27,110 bases of DNA. Source: Acinetobacter parvus DSM 16617 = CIP 108168 (GTDB lineage: Bacteria; Pseudomonadota; Gammaproteobacteria; Pseudomonadales; Moraxellaceae). The notes beneath the pieces were generated by a model. It saw only the letters and a program-made list of their open reading frames with translations. It was not told where the DNA came from and did no database searches. Positions within the stretch are counted from its first letter, which is position 1, and every line of letters starts with the position of its first letter. The stretch spans positions 377,775-404,884 of the forward strand of contig NZ_KB849211.1 in assembly GCF_000368025.1 (NCBI RefSeq), given 5' to 3'. A program made the translations under genes and the position numbers. This document shows, in pieces, positions 1 through 7,081 of the stretch.

Positions 1-2
1 AT

Positions 3-512
3 AAAATTAGTGATTTATTTCGCCATCTTAAAGTTGGTCAAATTGAATGTCGTAAACGACGGATTTTGGTTGGTCGGGTGAAACTATATATAAGTGCACT
101 ACAGTTAGAAAATGGAGAGCTTTTACTCGTCGTTTCTCCTCAGTTTAATGCCAATGCTATTCAGGATTATGCATTACGCTGGGAAATTGAAACCTTATTC
201 AGTTGTCTCAAAGGACGCGGGTTTAATCTTGAAAATACGCGCTTGACAGACCCTAGACGAGTGAAAAAATTGATTGCGGTGTTAGCTATAAGCTTCTGTT
301 GGTGTTACTTAACGGGTGAATGGCAACATGATCAAAAAAAAGTGATAAAAATAAAGAAGCATGGACGACTCTCAATGAGTTTATTTCGCTATGGTTTAGA
401 CTATGTTCAAATGGCGATTCAGCGTTTAATTGGTTTTGGGAAAAAAGAAGAGTTTAAGGAAATTTTGGCAATTTTAAGAAGGCAGAACCCTGATAGGATA
501 AGGGTTCTGTGA
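3..512 (+). CDS. ISAba1 transposase, C-terminal part
   Basis: DDE transposase of the IS4 family, truncated by the window edge. The frame is open from base 3, so the apparent TTG start at 66 is only an artefact of the cut. The IS4 signature Y-(2)-R-(3)-E-(6)-K is intact (YALRWEIETLFSCLK, about bases 165-212); its Glu is the third catalytic acidic residue of the DDE triad, and the two Asp residues lie upstream of the window. The C-terminus runs to a TGA at 510-512, inside the 3' hairpin of the element. The visible part looks undamaged, so the element may be active. Confidence 0.93.
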   Translation, partial: KISDLFRHLKVGQIECRKRRILVGRVKLYISALQLENGELLLVVSPQFNANAIQDYALRWEIETLFSCLKGRGFNLENTRLTDPRRVKKLIAVLAISFCWCYLTGEWQHDQKKVIKIKKHGRLSMSLFRYGLDYVQMAIQRLIGFGKKEEFKEILAILRRQNPDRIRVL

Positions 513-899
513 AATTTGTCGTGTACAGAGTAAATACTTATTGAAAATTTCTAGTTCAGCTTTAATTTTATGCAATTCCGAATTCTTCTGATGGTAATCA
601 ACTAGAAGTTGCTTCTGTAAAGCACTCTTATCGTATGAAAGTTCCAATAAACCTAAAAATTTTTTACGGTCAGCATTCGTACTATACTTATAAGTACAAC
701 CAGATTTATCAATTTTTAATAGTTGTAATTCTCCTAGCTCTCTAATCATCTGGTAAATTTTTTGGTAATGCTTTTTTGATTTAAATTCAGGAAAAATTTG
801 AATAAATCCCTCATAGATATACTTAAATTCACTTTTCTCAAAAGTATTTCTAGACAGATATATTAAAATATTCTGTTTGAGACTGGGAGTAACCTTCAT
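474..899 (-). CDS. Unknown small protein with its C-terminus replaced by ISAba1 sequence
   Basis: A 141-aa reading frame whose last 18 or so codons (474-530) lie inside ISAba1, so only about residues 1-123 are native and the original 3' end is missing. I do not recognise the family. The N-terminal half is rich in short basic helices and could be a small winged-helix DNA-binding fold. Residues 90-120 are Lys/Glu/Leu-rich and look like a coiled coil. It is divergent from the XRE-type gene at 969, and the 69-bp gap between them holds two inverted repeats. A regulatory role is therefore possible but is not shown by a clear motif. It may still be expressed as a chimera. Confidence 0.5.
   Translation of the reverse strand: MKVTPSLKQNILIYLSRNTFEKSEFKYIYEGFIQIFPEFKSKKHYQKIYQMIRELGELQLLKIDKSGCTYKYSTNADRKKFLGLLELSYDKSALQKQLLVDYHQKNSELHKIKAELEIFNKYLLCTRQISQNPYPIRVLPS
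483..509 (+). terminator. Hairpin at the 3' end of the transposase gene
   Basis: CAGAACCCT (483-491) and AGGGTTCTG (501-509) form a perfect 9-bp stem with a 9-nt loop, overlapping the last transposase codons. No long U tract follows, so termination is inferred. Such a hairpin may also shield the transposase from outside transcription. Confidence 0.5.
515..530. repeat. ISAba1 right terminal inverted repeat
   Basis: The 16 bases TTTGTCGTGTACAGAG form the element's outer end. The boundary fits both the recalled ISAba1 terminus and the change to host-like AT-rich sequence at 531. The left repeat is outside the window. Confidence 0.8.
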
Positions 900-920
900 T
901 CTTTAGCCAAAAAAACACGG

Positions 921-941
921 AATATCCTATTTTGGGATATT
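921..941. promoter_or_regulatory. Inverted repeat in the divergent promoter region
   Basis: AATATCC (921-927) and GGATATT (935-941) form a 7-bp inverted repeat with a 7-nt spacer, between the divergent genes starting at 899 and 969. It is a candidate operator for the adjacent XRE-type protein, placed where it would affect both promoters. Confidence 0.45.
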
Positions 942-945
942 TTCT

Positions 946-973
946 CTCATAGTTCAATATCTAATACTATGAG
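946..973. promoter_or_regulatory. Inverted repeat overlapping the XRE gene start
   Basis: CTCATAGT (946-953) and ACTATGAG (966-973) form a perfect 8-bp inverted repeat with a 12-nt spacer. The right arm includes the ATG at 969. There is no Shine-Dalgarno sequence before this ATG, so the transcript may be leaderless or the element may act on translation. Autoregulatory operator is the simplest reading. Confidence 0.45.
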
Positions 974-1187
974 TTCATTACACGACCCCAGATATAGGGC
1001 ACTTATCGAAAAATTAATTAAATTACGTGAGTCAAAAGTAATGACTCAGGTAGAACTTGCATCATCTTTAAAAAAGCCTCAGTCATATATAGCTAAAGTT
1101 GAAAATTTTGACCGTCGAATTGATATTATTGAATTACAAGATTGGCTCAAGGCATTAGATACAGAAATACCTATTTTTTTTAGTTAA
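969..1187 (+). CDS. Small XRE-family helix-turn-helix regulator
   Basis: A 72-aa protein consisting of little more than one HTH_XRE (Cro/CI-type) domain. Residues 20-50 (MTQVELASSLKKPQSYIAKVEN) give the turn and recognition helix: Gln at the start of helix 2, the ALASxL-like pattern, and the KPQSYIAKxE recognition helix. With no effector or dimerisation domain it is probably an autoregulatory repressor. It precedes the CBASS operon by 354 bp in the same orientation and could influence it, but that is inference. There is no good ribosome binding site before the chosen ATG. Confidence 0.8.
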   Translation: MSSLHDPRYRALIEKLIKLRESKVMTQVELASSLKKPQSYIAKVENFDRRIDIIELQDWLKALDTEIPIFFS

Positions 1188-1541
1188 TTTTTTCTTTTTA
1201 TTTACACTTTTAAATATTTGGGTAATGCCCCCAAAAATTAAAGTTAGTTATCCCATATATAATTTTTCAGTAAATTTAAATATTTAATAAATAATAAAAA
1301 TTAACCTTACTGAAATTCTATGAAATCAAATTTCTTAAAAGAATACTTCAATTATAAAGTTACTTTCTTAAGTCAGCTGTCTTTAATAATAAAGATATGG
1401 TTAAAAATCTACTTTTTACATGACTATTGCTATCAACACTCGATGCTAAGTTATCACAATACGACAATTTTTATCAATTTTAAGGTTGAAAATTAAATTA
1501 TTGACACAATTAACATACAAACATTAAAATTTGAAAAGTTT
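1188..1541. other. Non-coding stretch before the CBASS operon
   Basis: Very AT-rich sequence without a credible gene. A weak hairpin (TTTGGG 1217-1222 with CCCAAA 1230-1235, 7-nt loop) lies 30 bp after the XRE stop codon and lacks a U tract. The right end carries the capV promoter candidate. I see no tRNA, attachment site or repeat array. Confidence 0.6.
1501..1529 (+). promoter_or_regulatory. Candidate sigma-70 promoter of capV
   Basis: A consensus -35 TTGACA (1501-1506), a 17-bp spacer and a -10 TTAAAA (1524-1529) precede the capV ATG at 1542. Initiation would fall about 6 nt before the start codon, so the mRNA would have almost no leader, consistent with the poor ribosome binding site. 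Confidence 0.5.
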
Positions 1542-2609
1542 ATGAATACAGAGAATAACCAAAATATTGTAAAAGTCCTCAGCCTCAATGGTGGAGGTGT
1601 CAGAGGTTTATTTACAATTAGTTTTCTAGCAGAAATCGAAAGAATAATTGAATCACAAAAAAACATAGAAAATGTGAAAATTGGCGATTATTTTGATTTA
1701 ATCACAGGAACTTCGATTGGAGGAATTCTTGCATTAGGTTTAGCTTCTGGGAAAAGTGCAAGAGAATTAGAATTAGTGTTTAAAGAAAATGCTTCTAAGA
1801 TTTTTCCAACTTATAGATATATTTTAAAGAAATTTCTTTTGCCTTTCTCCCCTATTTATAGCAGTGTCCCTCTATACAAAACAATTACTAGCATGATTGA
1901 TGAAAATAAAGTTTTCAATGATCTGGATCGTCGCGTTATGATTCCAACAGTAAATTTATCTAGTGGAAATCCATTTTTCTTCAAAACACCTCATGATCCA
2001 TCCTTTACAAGAGATGGGGTGCTAAAGTTGATAGATGCTGCAATGGCCACTTCTGCTGCTCCTACATATTTTAGTCCGCATTATTGTGCAGATAAAGAAG
2101 CATACTTTGCAGATGGTGGGCTTGTTGCTAACAATCCAAGTTTTATTGGTTTGAAAGAAGTATTACATAATATGAAAAGTGATTTTCCAGATACAAAAAT
2201 AGAAGATGTAAAAATCTTGAATGTTGGAACATTAAATGAACATTATTGTTTAAGACCAAAATTACTTGGGAAAAAATGTCATAAAGGATATTTAGGGTTA
2301 TGGGGCGTTGGAGAGAGATTAGTTTTAAGTACAATGACAGCGAACCAAAATCTTCATCGATTCATGTTAATTAGAGAATTTAGACCCTATGGATTAGAGA
2401 AAATTAACTTTATTGAAGTAGATGGTACAATCCCTAATGAAGCATCCAAAGATATCACTCTTGATAATGCTTCGACTGACAGTCTAAAACATTTAGTTGG
2501 AAGTGGAAAACAAATAGCAACTGAAAAGTTTGCACAGGAAGAAAACTTAAAAGTATTTTTTAAAGATAAAGCTAAACCCTTTAAAAGAGGAACTCTAGCA
2601 ATTAGTTAA
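1542..2609 (+). CDS. capV: CBASS effector, patatin-like phospholipase CapV
   Basis: A 355-aa patatin-like phospholipase. Seen in order: the oxyanion-hole loop GGGVRG (17-22), the nucleophile elbow GTSIGG with Ser58, and the DGG motif with catalytic Asp191. In CBASS, CapV is switched on by the cyclic dinucleotide from the neighbouring CD-NTase (3'3'-cGAMP for the DncV group). It then degrades inner-membrane phospholipids, killing the infected cell before phage release. The full length and intact dyad suggest an active enzyme. It is first in the operon, after a promoter-like sequence at 1501-1529 and 84 bp before cap2. Specificity for cGAMP is inferred from the neighbouring enzyme. Confidence 0.93.
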   Translation: MNTENNQNIVKVLSLNGGGVRGLFTISFLAEIERIIESQKNIENVKIGDYFDLITGTSIGGILALGLASGKSARELELVFKENASKIFPTYRYILKKFLLPFSPIYSSVPLYKTITSMIDENKVFNDLDRRVMIPTVNLSSGNPFFFKTPHDPSFTRDGVLKLIDAAMATSAAPTYFSPHYCADKEAYFADGGLVANNPSFIGLKEVLHNMKSDFPDTKIEDVKILNVGTLNEHYCLRPKLLGKKCHKGYLGLWGVGERLVLSTMTANQNLHRFMLIREFRPYGLEKINFIEVDGTIPNEASKDITLDNASTDSLKHLVGSGKQIATEKFAQEENLKVFFKDKAKPFKRGTLAIS

Positions 2610-2692
2610 TTTTATAACCTGATCTATCATTATAAACTGATATATAAAATGAAATTAAGCACATTGCTGTTGCGAATTTAGGTGAAAAATTT

Positions 2693-4468
2693 ATGTTTGA
2701 TTCTTTAAGAAGACAGCAATTAATTGATGAATTACATGTAAATGATTTTCGTCGATTATCACTAGATAAATTGACATACAAAAATGAAATTTATAGTATG
2801 ACTTCTCTATTCGATGGGGAGGAAATATTTTATATAGGCAAGATTGAATTATCACTCCAAGATAATCTCTATAGCTTTGATATACTTATTTGTATATATG
2901 ATCTAACACTAATTTCTCTACCGTCTGTTTATCTAATTTCACCAATTGATAGCATTCTCAAACTCCCAGTACCACACATTACTCCAAAGACTGATCTAAA
3001 GATTCAAGAAAGAGAACTCCATACAATATGTTATGCATTTGCAGATGATATTACTATTCCAAGATATAATTCTAAAGAATTAGTAAAATTTATTATTAGT
3101 CAAACTAAAAAAACATTGATTGATGTTATAGATTCAACGTCATTAAAAAACAATCTGAATGCTGAAATCGAACCTATGTGGGTGTGTTTATCTAATAGAC
3201 AAAAAAGTGTATTAAGTGCTAAAAATTTTGGATTATTTCCTAGTGAAAATAAGAAAGTTATTGATTTTAATATAATTAGTGATGGAAGTAATGCCAGACT
3301 AAACGGTAAACTTGTTTATGTGTCAAGTGACTGTCAAGTTCCAGCATTTAGTATTTTTTTAAAGCCTGATTTTACAGTTATTTCTTTAAATCATTTTTTT
3401 CTTTGGATTAAAAAGTGGGATATCTCAGCACATGATGTTCTATTAAAAGCTTTAAAAAAATTTAAAGAATTTGAAAAACATTTTTTCTTTGGCTTTTACT
3501 ATAATGGAGCTATTTTATATTTTTCTATCAAACTTGATTCACCAACTATTAATAGAATAATGAGTTTAAAAGACTTAAAAAAAATTCAATTCAATGGTAA
3601 TCAAAATTTAGGTTTTAGTCGTGGTATTCCAATTGATCTTAATAATATGGTGAACAGAAATCTTCAAGATTTGACGTATAAAAAAAGTCTTAAAGAGTTA
3701 AGAATCTTACAGGTAGGTTGTGGTTCTATAGGTGGCTATCTTGTGGATACCCTTTTTAAGGTGGGGGCAATGAATGGAGAAAAATCTCAATTAACTTTAG
3801 TTGATTCTGATTATCTAAAAACTGATAATTTGGGCCGCCATTTCTTAGGTAGTTCCTATTTAGGTCTGAATAAGGCAGAAGCTTTAAAAACTCACTTAGA
3901 AATAAATTATAAAAAATATTTAATTAATGAAAAATTAAATATCAATTTTAAAGATTCTAATATTGAAAATATTGATAAAAGCTTTTTTGATGATTTTGAT
4001 TTAATTATTGATGCAACAGGAAAGTTGGAAGTAGCACAATATCTAAATGAAATTGTAAATGTACAACCTAAAGAAAAACAGATTCCAATACTTCATTTGT
4101 GGATCTTCGCAAATGGTGAATGTGTTCAAGCTTTTTGGAATGACAGTAAAATTTTATCAAATAATGGTGGATGTCATCACTGCTTAACTACACTTTGGGA
4201 TACTGATCCTAAATATTATTACCCACTAAAAGAGACAAGTAGAGAAGCAACTATTAGGGTAAGTAGACCTTGTTCAAATTATACCCCATATTCTGTTAGT
4301 TCTAGTTTGAATGTAGTCGGTTTAGCAATTGAAATCCTTCTAGCTTGGAAAGCTAACAATTTAAATAAGAATTATTTTACTAGTTATGCTCCAACATCAC
4401 TAACATATCACAATGATGATCTTAAGAAAGAAGTTTATAAACAAGCTAATTGTTTAATATGCAAATAA
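2693..4468 (+). CDS. cap2: CBASS ubiquitin-transfer-like enzyme Cap2 (E2-E1 fusion)
   Basis: A 591-aa protein. The N-terminal third is an E2-like region with candidate catalytic Cys113 (HTICYAF). The C-terminal half is a ThiF/E1 adenylation domain with nucleotide-binding GCGSIGG (342-348) and a DSD segment (371-373). Cys527, before NYTPYS, is the likely E1 thioester cysteine. CxxC pairs at 494/497 and 587/590 look like the structural zinc site of this family. Cap2 adenylates the C-terminal Gly of the CD-NTase and conjugates it to cellular targets, priming cyclase activity. An AGGTGA ribosome binding site lies 8 nt before the ATG. It precedes the cyclase gene here, whereas in the Vibrio cholerae operon it follows it. 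Confidence 0.88.
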   Translation: MFDSLRRQQLIDELHVNDFRRLSLDKLTYKNEIYSMTSLFDGEEIFYIGKIELSLQDNLYSFDILICIYDLTLISLPSVYLISPIDSILKLPVPHITPKTDLKIQERELHTICYAFADDITIPRYNSKELVKFIISQTKKTLIDVIDSTSLKNNLNAEIEPMWVCLSNRQKSVLSAKNFGLFPSENKKVIDFNIISDGSNARLNGKLVYVSSDCQVPAFSIFLKPDFTVISLNHFFLWIKKWDISAHDVLLKALKKFKEFEKHFFFGFYYNGAILYFSIKLDSPTINRIMSLKDLKKIQFNGNQNLGFSRGIPIDLNNMVNRNLQDLTYKKSLKELRILQVGCGSIGGYLVDTLFKVGAMNGEKSQLTLVDSDYLKTDNLGRHFLGSSYLGLNKAEALKTHLEINYKKYLINEKLNINFKDSNIENIDKSFFDDFDLIIDATGKLEVAQYLNEIVNVQPKEKQIPILHLWIFANGECVQAFWNDSKILSNNGGCHHCLTTLWDTDPKYYYPLKETSREATIRVSRPCSNYTPYSVSSSLNVVGLAIEILLAWKANNLNKNYFTSYAPTSLTYHNDDLKKEVYKQANCLICK

Positions 4469-4584
4469 AAATCACGAGTATTCTTGAAAATTTGATATGC
4501 CAACCCAACTTATAAATCAGATCAGTTATATAATATTTTTAATTACTAACTATCTAGTATCTTATTAATAAGACTGATAATTTT

Positions 4585-4610
4585 AGTAACTTCTATGGAG
4601 TTACTGTTTT
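4585..4610 (+). terminator. Hairpin with short T run between cap2 and the cyclase gene
   Basis: AGTAACT (4585-4591) and AGTTACT (4599-4605) form a 7-bp stem with a 7-nt loop, followed by GTTTT. It sits in the 175-bp gap inside the CBASS operon. It is a weak terminator or attenuator candidate that could lower cyclase expression relative to capV-cap2. The stem is AU-rich and short. Confidence 0.35.
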
Positions 4611-4643
4611 ATATTTTAAATACTTCTTACCAGAGAATGCTTA

Positions 4644-5915
4644 ATGACAAATAATATAGTTTTAAATGCTCATCGAGGTTATCGTGCAAAGGAAGATGGC
4701 TTTCTTCGTACATTAATTCCAACCGAAGACACTATTAAAGAATTAAATGAATGCCGAAAAAAAATTAGAGCGTGCTTAAAAACAGGTTTAAGATCTTTCA
4801 TTGATGACTATAACTCAGAAGGACCAAATCCTAAATTTCGTATTCAAGGTTCGTGGGCTTATGGTTTATGTAACCTGCCAGCACATAAAGGACAAGAACT
4901 TGATCTCGATTACGGTGTGTACCTTTCTGCGGAGATTTTTGATGAGTGTACAGAGTATTCAAAAGAAACTTTGAAAAGCTACTTTTTAAAAGTTGAGGAT
5001 CTTTTAAAAGACTTAGCGATTGAACAAAATTGGACATTAGATACTGAAGATAATATAAACTGCATTAGGTTATTGGTGAACTCTTTCACTCATTTGGATG
5101 TTCCCGTCTATATTGTGCCTAAAGACATGTTTGATTCACTTGAAGAATATAGTGAGCTTCAAGTTGGTATTCGTAAAAGTAGTGTAAGAGCAGGTCTCGA
5201 AGACTATAATTTATCTGATTCTTTAGCGATGGATTCAGATCTTTTATATGAAAACTTTAAATTTGAAAGCCGTGGTTTATTATATGAGGAAAAATTTAAA
5301 GACCATATTGATCTTGAGAATATTAAACGAATAACTATGGCTCAGCGAGATGGGGGCTATAGGGAAAGTGATTGTGAACAAGTAAGACAATGGTTTTTAA
5401 ATTTTCTATCTGAACAAGAGGATAACGGTAGCCAACTTCGTTTTATTTGCAGATATCTTAAAGCTTGGCGAGATTACCACTGGGAAAAAGGTGGAGGACC
5501 TAGTTCAATTCTGTTAATGGTTATTGCTTGTCAAAATTATAAGTTTGTTGAAAGTCGTGATGATTTAGCTTTATTAAACATCTTGCACGCTCTACCAAAT
5601 CGTCTAAAAGAATCTGTTTTTGAAAATGGAATTCCTGACCATGAAAATGAAGACTTTAATAGGATTAAACCTGAAAACCGTCTGTATTGCTCTAAGAAAG
5701 CAACTCAATTCTTGAACTTAATAAAAGATGGTCTATCAACAACAGAAAAAAAATATTGTTTGAGTTATCATATTGATGCATTTGGGATACGGTATCCAAA
5801 TAATGAGGATTATGTTATTGCATCTAAACTCCCCTTTTCTGAAGAAGACACTTTTAAACAAAATTTAACTAGTTCTCAAACAGCTAAAGTATTACCTTCC
5901 GTTACGAGTGGTTAA
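4644..5915 (+). CDS. DncV-like CD-NTase (cyclic dinucleotide synthase) of CBASS
   Basis: A 423-aa CD-NTase. The nucleotidyltransferase signature is clear: GS at 69-70 (FRIQGSWAYG), metal-binding Asp87 and Asp89 (QELDLDYG) and the third acidic residue Asp152 (HLDVPVYIVPK). The segment CRYLKAWRDYHWEKGGGPSS matches the C-terminal half of Vibrio cholerae DncV, which I recall closely. The enzyme therefore probably belongs to clade A and makes 3'3'-cGAMP from ATP and GTP after phage sensing. The protein ends in ...VTSG; the terminal Gly is the residue that Cap2 activates and Cap3 releases. The product identity is inferred from similarity to DncV. Confidence 0.92.
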   Translation: MTNNIVLNAHRGYRAKEDGFLRTLIPTEDTIKELNECRKKIRACLKTGLRSFIDDYNSEGPNPKFRIQGSWAYGLCNLPAHKGQELDLDYGVYLSAEIFDECTEYSKETLKSYFLKVEDLLKDLAIEQNWTLDTEDNINCIRLLVNSFTHLDVPVYIVPKDMFDSLEEYSELQVGIRKSSVRAGLEDYNLSDSLAMDSDLLYENFKFESRGLLYEEKFKDHIDLENIKRITMAQRDGGYRESDCEQVRQWFLNFLSEQEDNGSQLRFICRYLKAWRDYHWEKGGGPSSILLMVIACQNYKFVESRDDLALLNILHALPNRLKESVFENGIPDHENEDFNRIKPENRLYCSKKATQFLNLIKDGLSTTEKKYCLSYHIDAFGIRYPNNEDYVIASKLPFSEEDTFKQNLTSSQTAKVLPSVTSG

Positions 5916-6426
5916 AACTATGGAAGTAGGATATGTCACACTTTCAGATCAAAAACATACTTTCTACATACGAATTAATTTAGATGTTTTATCAAAATTA
6001 AACTCATTTAGGCAAGTCAAGGGCTATATGCCTGAATCTGGTGGGGTTTTGATAGGAGAAGTATATGGAAATAATGGATTTTGGATAAAAGATGTGACTA
6101 TTCCTAGTAAAAAAGATATTTCTTCTAGATTTAGATTTATTAGACAAGATCCATCACATCAACAGATTGTTGAAAATTGGCACACAAAGTCAAAAGGCAC
6201 TATGCAATATTTAGGTGAATGGCATTCTCATCCAGAAAAAAAACCTAGTCCTTCTTTAATAGATCTATGTAGTTGGAAAAAACTTTCTTTAAAAATGGGA
6301 AGACAAATGGGAATACAACCATTTTTATTCCTAATTTTAAGCATGGTCGATTTTCAACGAGACTGGATTGCAGTTTATGAAGGGCGAAATAATTATACAG
6401 TTTTAGATGCCTCTGCAATTACGTAA
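5908..6426 (+). CDS. cap3: CBASS deconjugating JAMM protease Cap3
   Basis: A 172-aa JAB/MPN metalloprotease. The zinc site is complete: Glu43 (PESGG), then His106, His108, Ser116 and Asp119 in the H-x-H-x7-S-x2-D pattern (GEWHSHPEKKPSPSLIDL). Cap3 removes the conjugated CD-NTase from its targets and so opposes Cap2. The longest frame starts at GTG 5908, overlapping the cyclase gene by 8 nt. An ATG at 5920, 4 nt after the cyclase stop, is an equally good or better start and would give 168 aa. The last 8 bases overlap the 3' end of the convergent gene at 6419. Confidence 0.92.
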   Translation: MVKTMEVGYVTLSDQKHTFYIRINLDVLSKLNSFRQVKGYMPESGGVLIGEVYGNNGFWIKDVTIPSKKDISSRFRFIRQDPSHQQIVENWHTKSKGTMQYLGEWHSHPEKKPSPSLIDLCSWKKLSLKMGRQMGIQPFLFLILSMVDFQRDWIAVYEGRNNYTVLDASAIT

Positions 6427-7081
6427 CTTTTATATTCTGATTGAAATGAAAGTTAGCCATCTCAAATGAATCAATATTTTTACATTTTCTATCAATTAAA
6501 TTTAACACAATTTCGCCACATGTATTTGAATTAGTCCAATATATCCCTGTTAATATTTTTCCATTATCCGTTAAGCTTAAATCACCGCTACCAAAAGTGA
6601 CTTTATTTTCACTATTTCTAGTTCTATAGAACTTATAAGTGTAAAGAAAATTAGTAGTTTCTGTGTCTTTATTTTGGGATAAAGCCGTAATTACTGATTC
6701 TGATTTTTGATTAGAGGTAAAAGATTTTATAGTAGTTATTAAAAAGGTTTGTTTAACATAAAAATAAATCTTAATAGGAGGAATTTGTTGCCCTTCGGAG
6801 TTTTTATAATTACTGATTAAGTATCCTTTCCATAGACCGTGTACTATTGGTTTACCAATAAATTTAGCTAATCGTGCATGTTGAATTGTGACTGATCTAA
6901 GTAGAAATCCCAAAACAATTAAAGCTAAAGAAATAGAAGGTGTTATTGATTGAATTATAGAAAGCTTTAACCATCCCAATAGATTTATACCTTGTATTAA
7001 TAAAAAAATTATAAAAGCTATAAATAAGAAAAAATAGATTATCTTCTGTAATTCACTAAATTTTAAGACAATGAAACTCAC
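6419..7081 (-). CDS. Cap15-like membrane effector (2 TM plus beta-rich domain)
   Basis: A 220-aa protein. Two hydrophobic helices span about residues 12-34 and 47-62. A beta-rich soluble domain of about 150 residues follows, including HGLWKGYL (81-88), IYFYVKQTFLITTIKS (105-120) and LTGIYWTN (177-184). This layout matches the Cap15 family (SMODS-associating 2TM, beta-strand-rich effector), whose barrel binds cyclic dinucleotides and whose TM part oligomerises and disrupts the inner membrane. The related OptE of Panoptes is instead held inactive by cyclic nucleotide. The start overlaps the stop of the upstream DisA_N-like gene by 4 nt (ATGA), indicating translational coupling. The assignment rests on architecture and local sequence resemblance, not on a search. 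Confidence 0.75.
   Translation of the reverse strand: MSFIVLKFSELQKIIYFFLFIAFIIFLLIQGINLLGWLKLSIIQSITPSISLALIVLGFLLRSVTIQHARLAKFIGKPIVHGLWKGYLISNYKNSEGQQIPPIKIYFYVKQTFLITTIKSFTSNQKSESVITALSQNKDTETTNFLYTYKFYRTRNSENKVTFGSGDLSLTDNGKILTGIYWTNSNTCGEIVLNLIDRKCKNIDSFEMANFHFNQNIKVT

Larger units (their letters stand above)
1..530 (+). mobile_element. ISAba1 (IS4 family), right-hand part
   Basis: The window opens inside this element and contains only its right part. The transposase fragment, the 3' hairpin and the terminal sequence at 515-530 match what I recall of ISAba1, a 1.18-kb Acinetobacter IS4-family element. The right inverted repeat appears to be TTTGTCGTGTACAGAG, and the next nine bases (531-539, TAAATACTT) would be the target duplication if the left copy lies upstream of the window. 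ISAba1 is known for an outward promoter at its left end, which is not in this window. The identification is from memory of the family, not from a search. Confidence 0.92.

Noticed and set aside
1188..1541. CRISPR array or small RNA in the AT-rich gap before capV
   Set aside because: No repeated units of 20-40 bp; only a weak 6-bp hairpin.
2143..2334. 63-aa minus-strand frame inside capV
   Set aside because: Lies wholly antisense to a gene with intact patatin motifs; no ribosome binding site or family resemblance.
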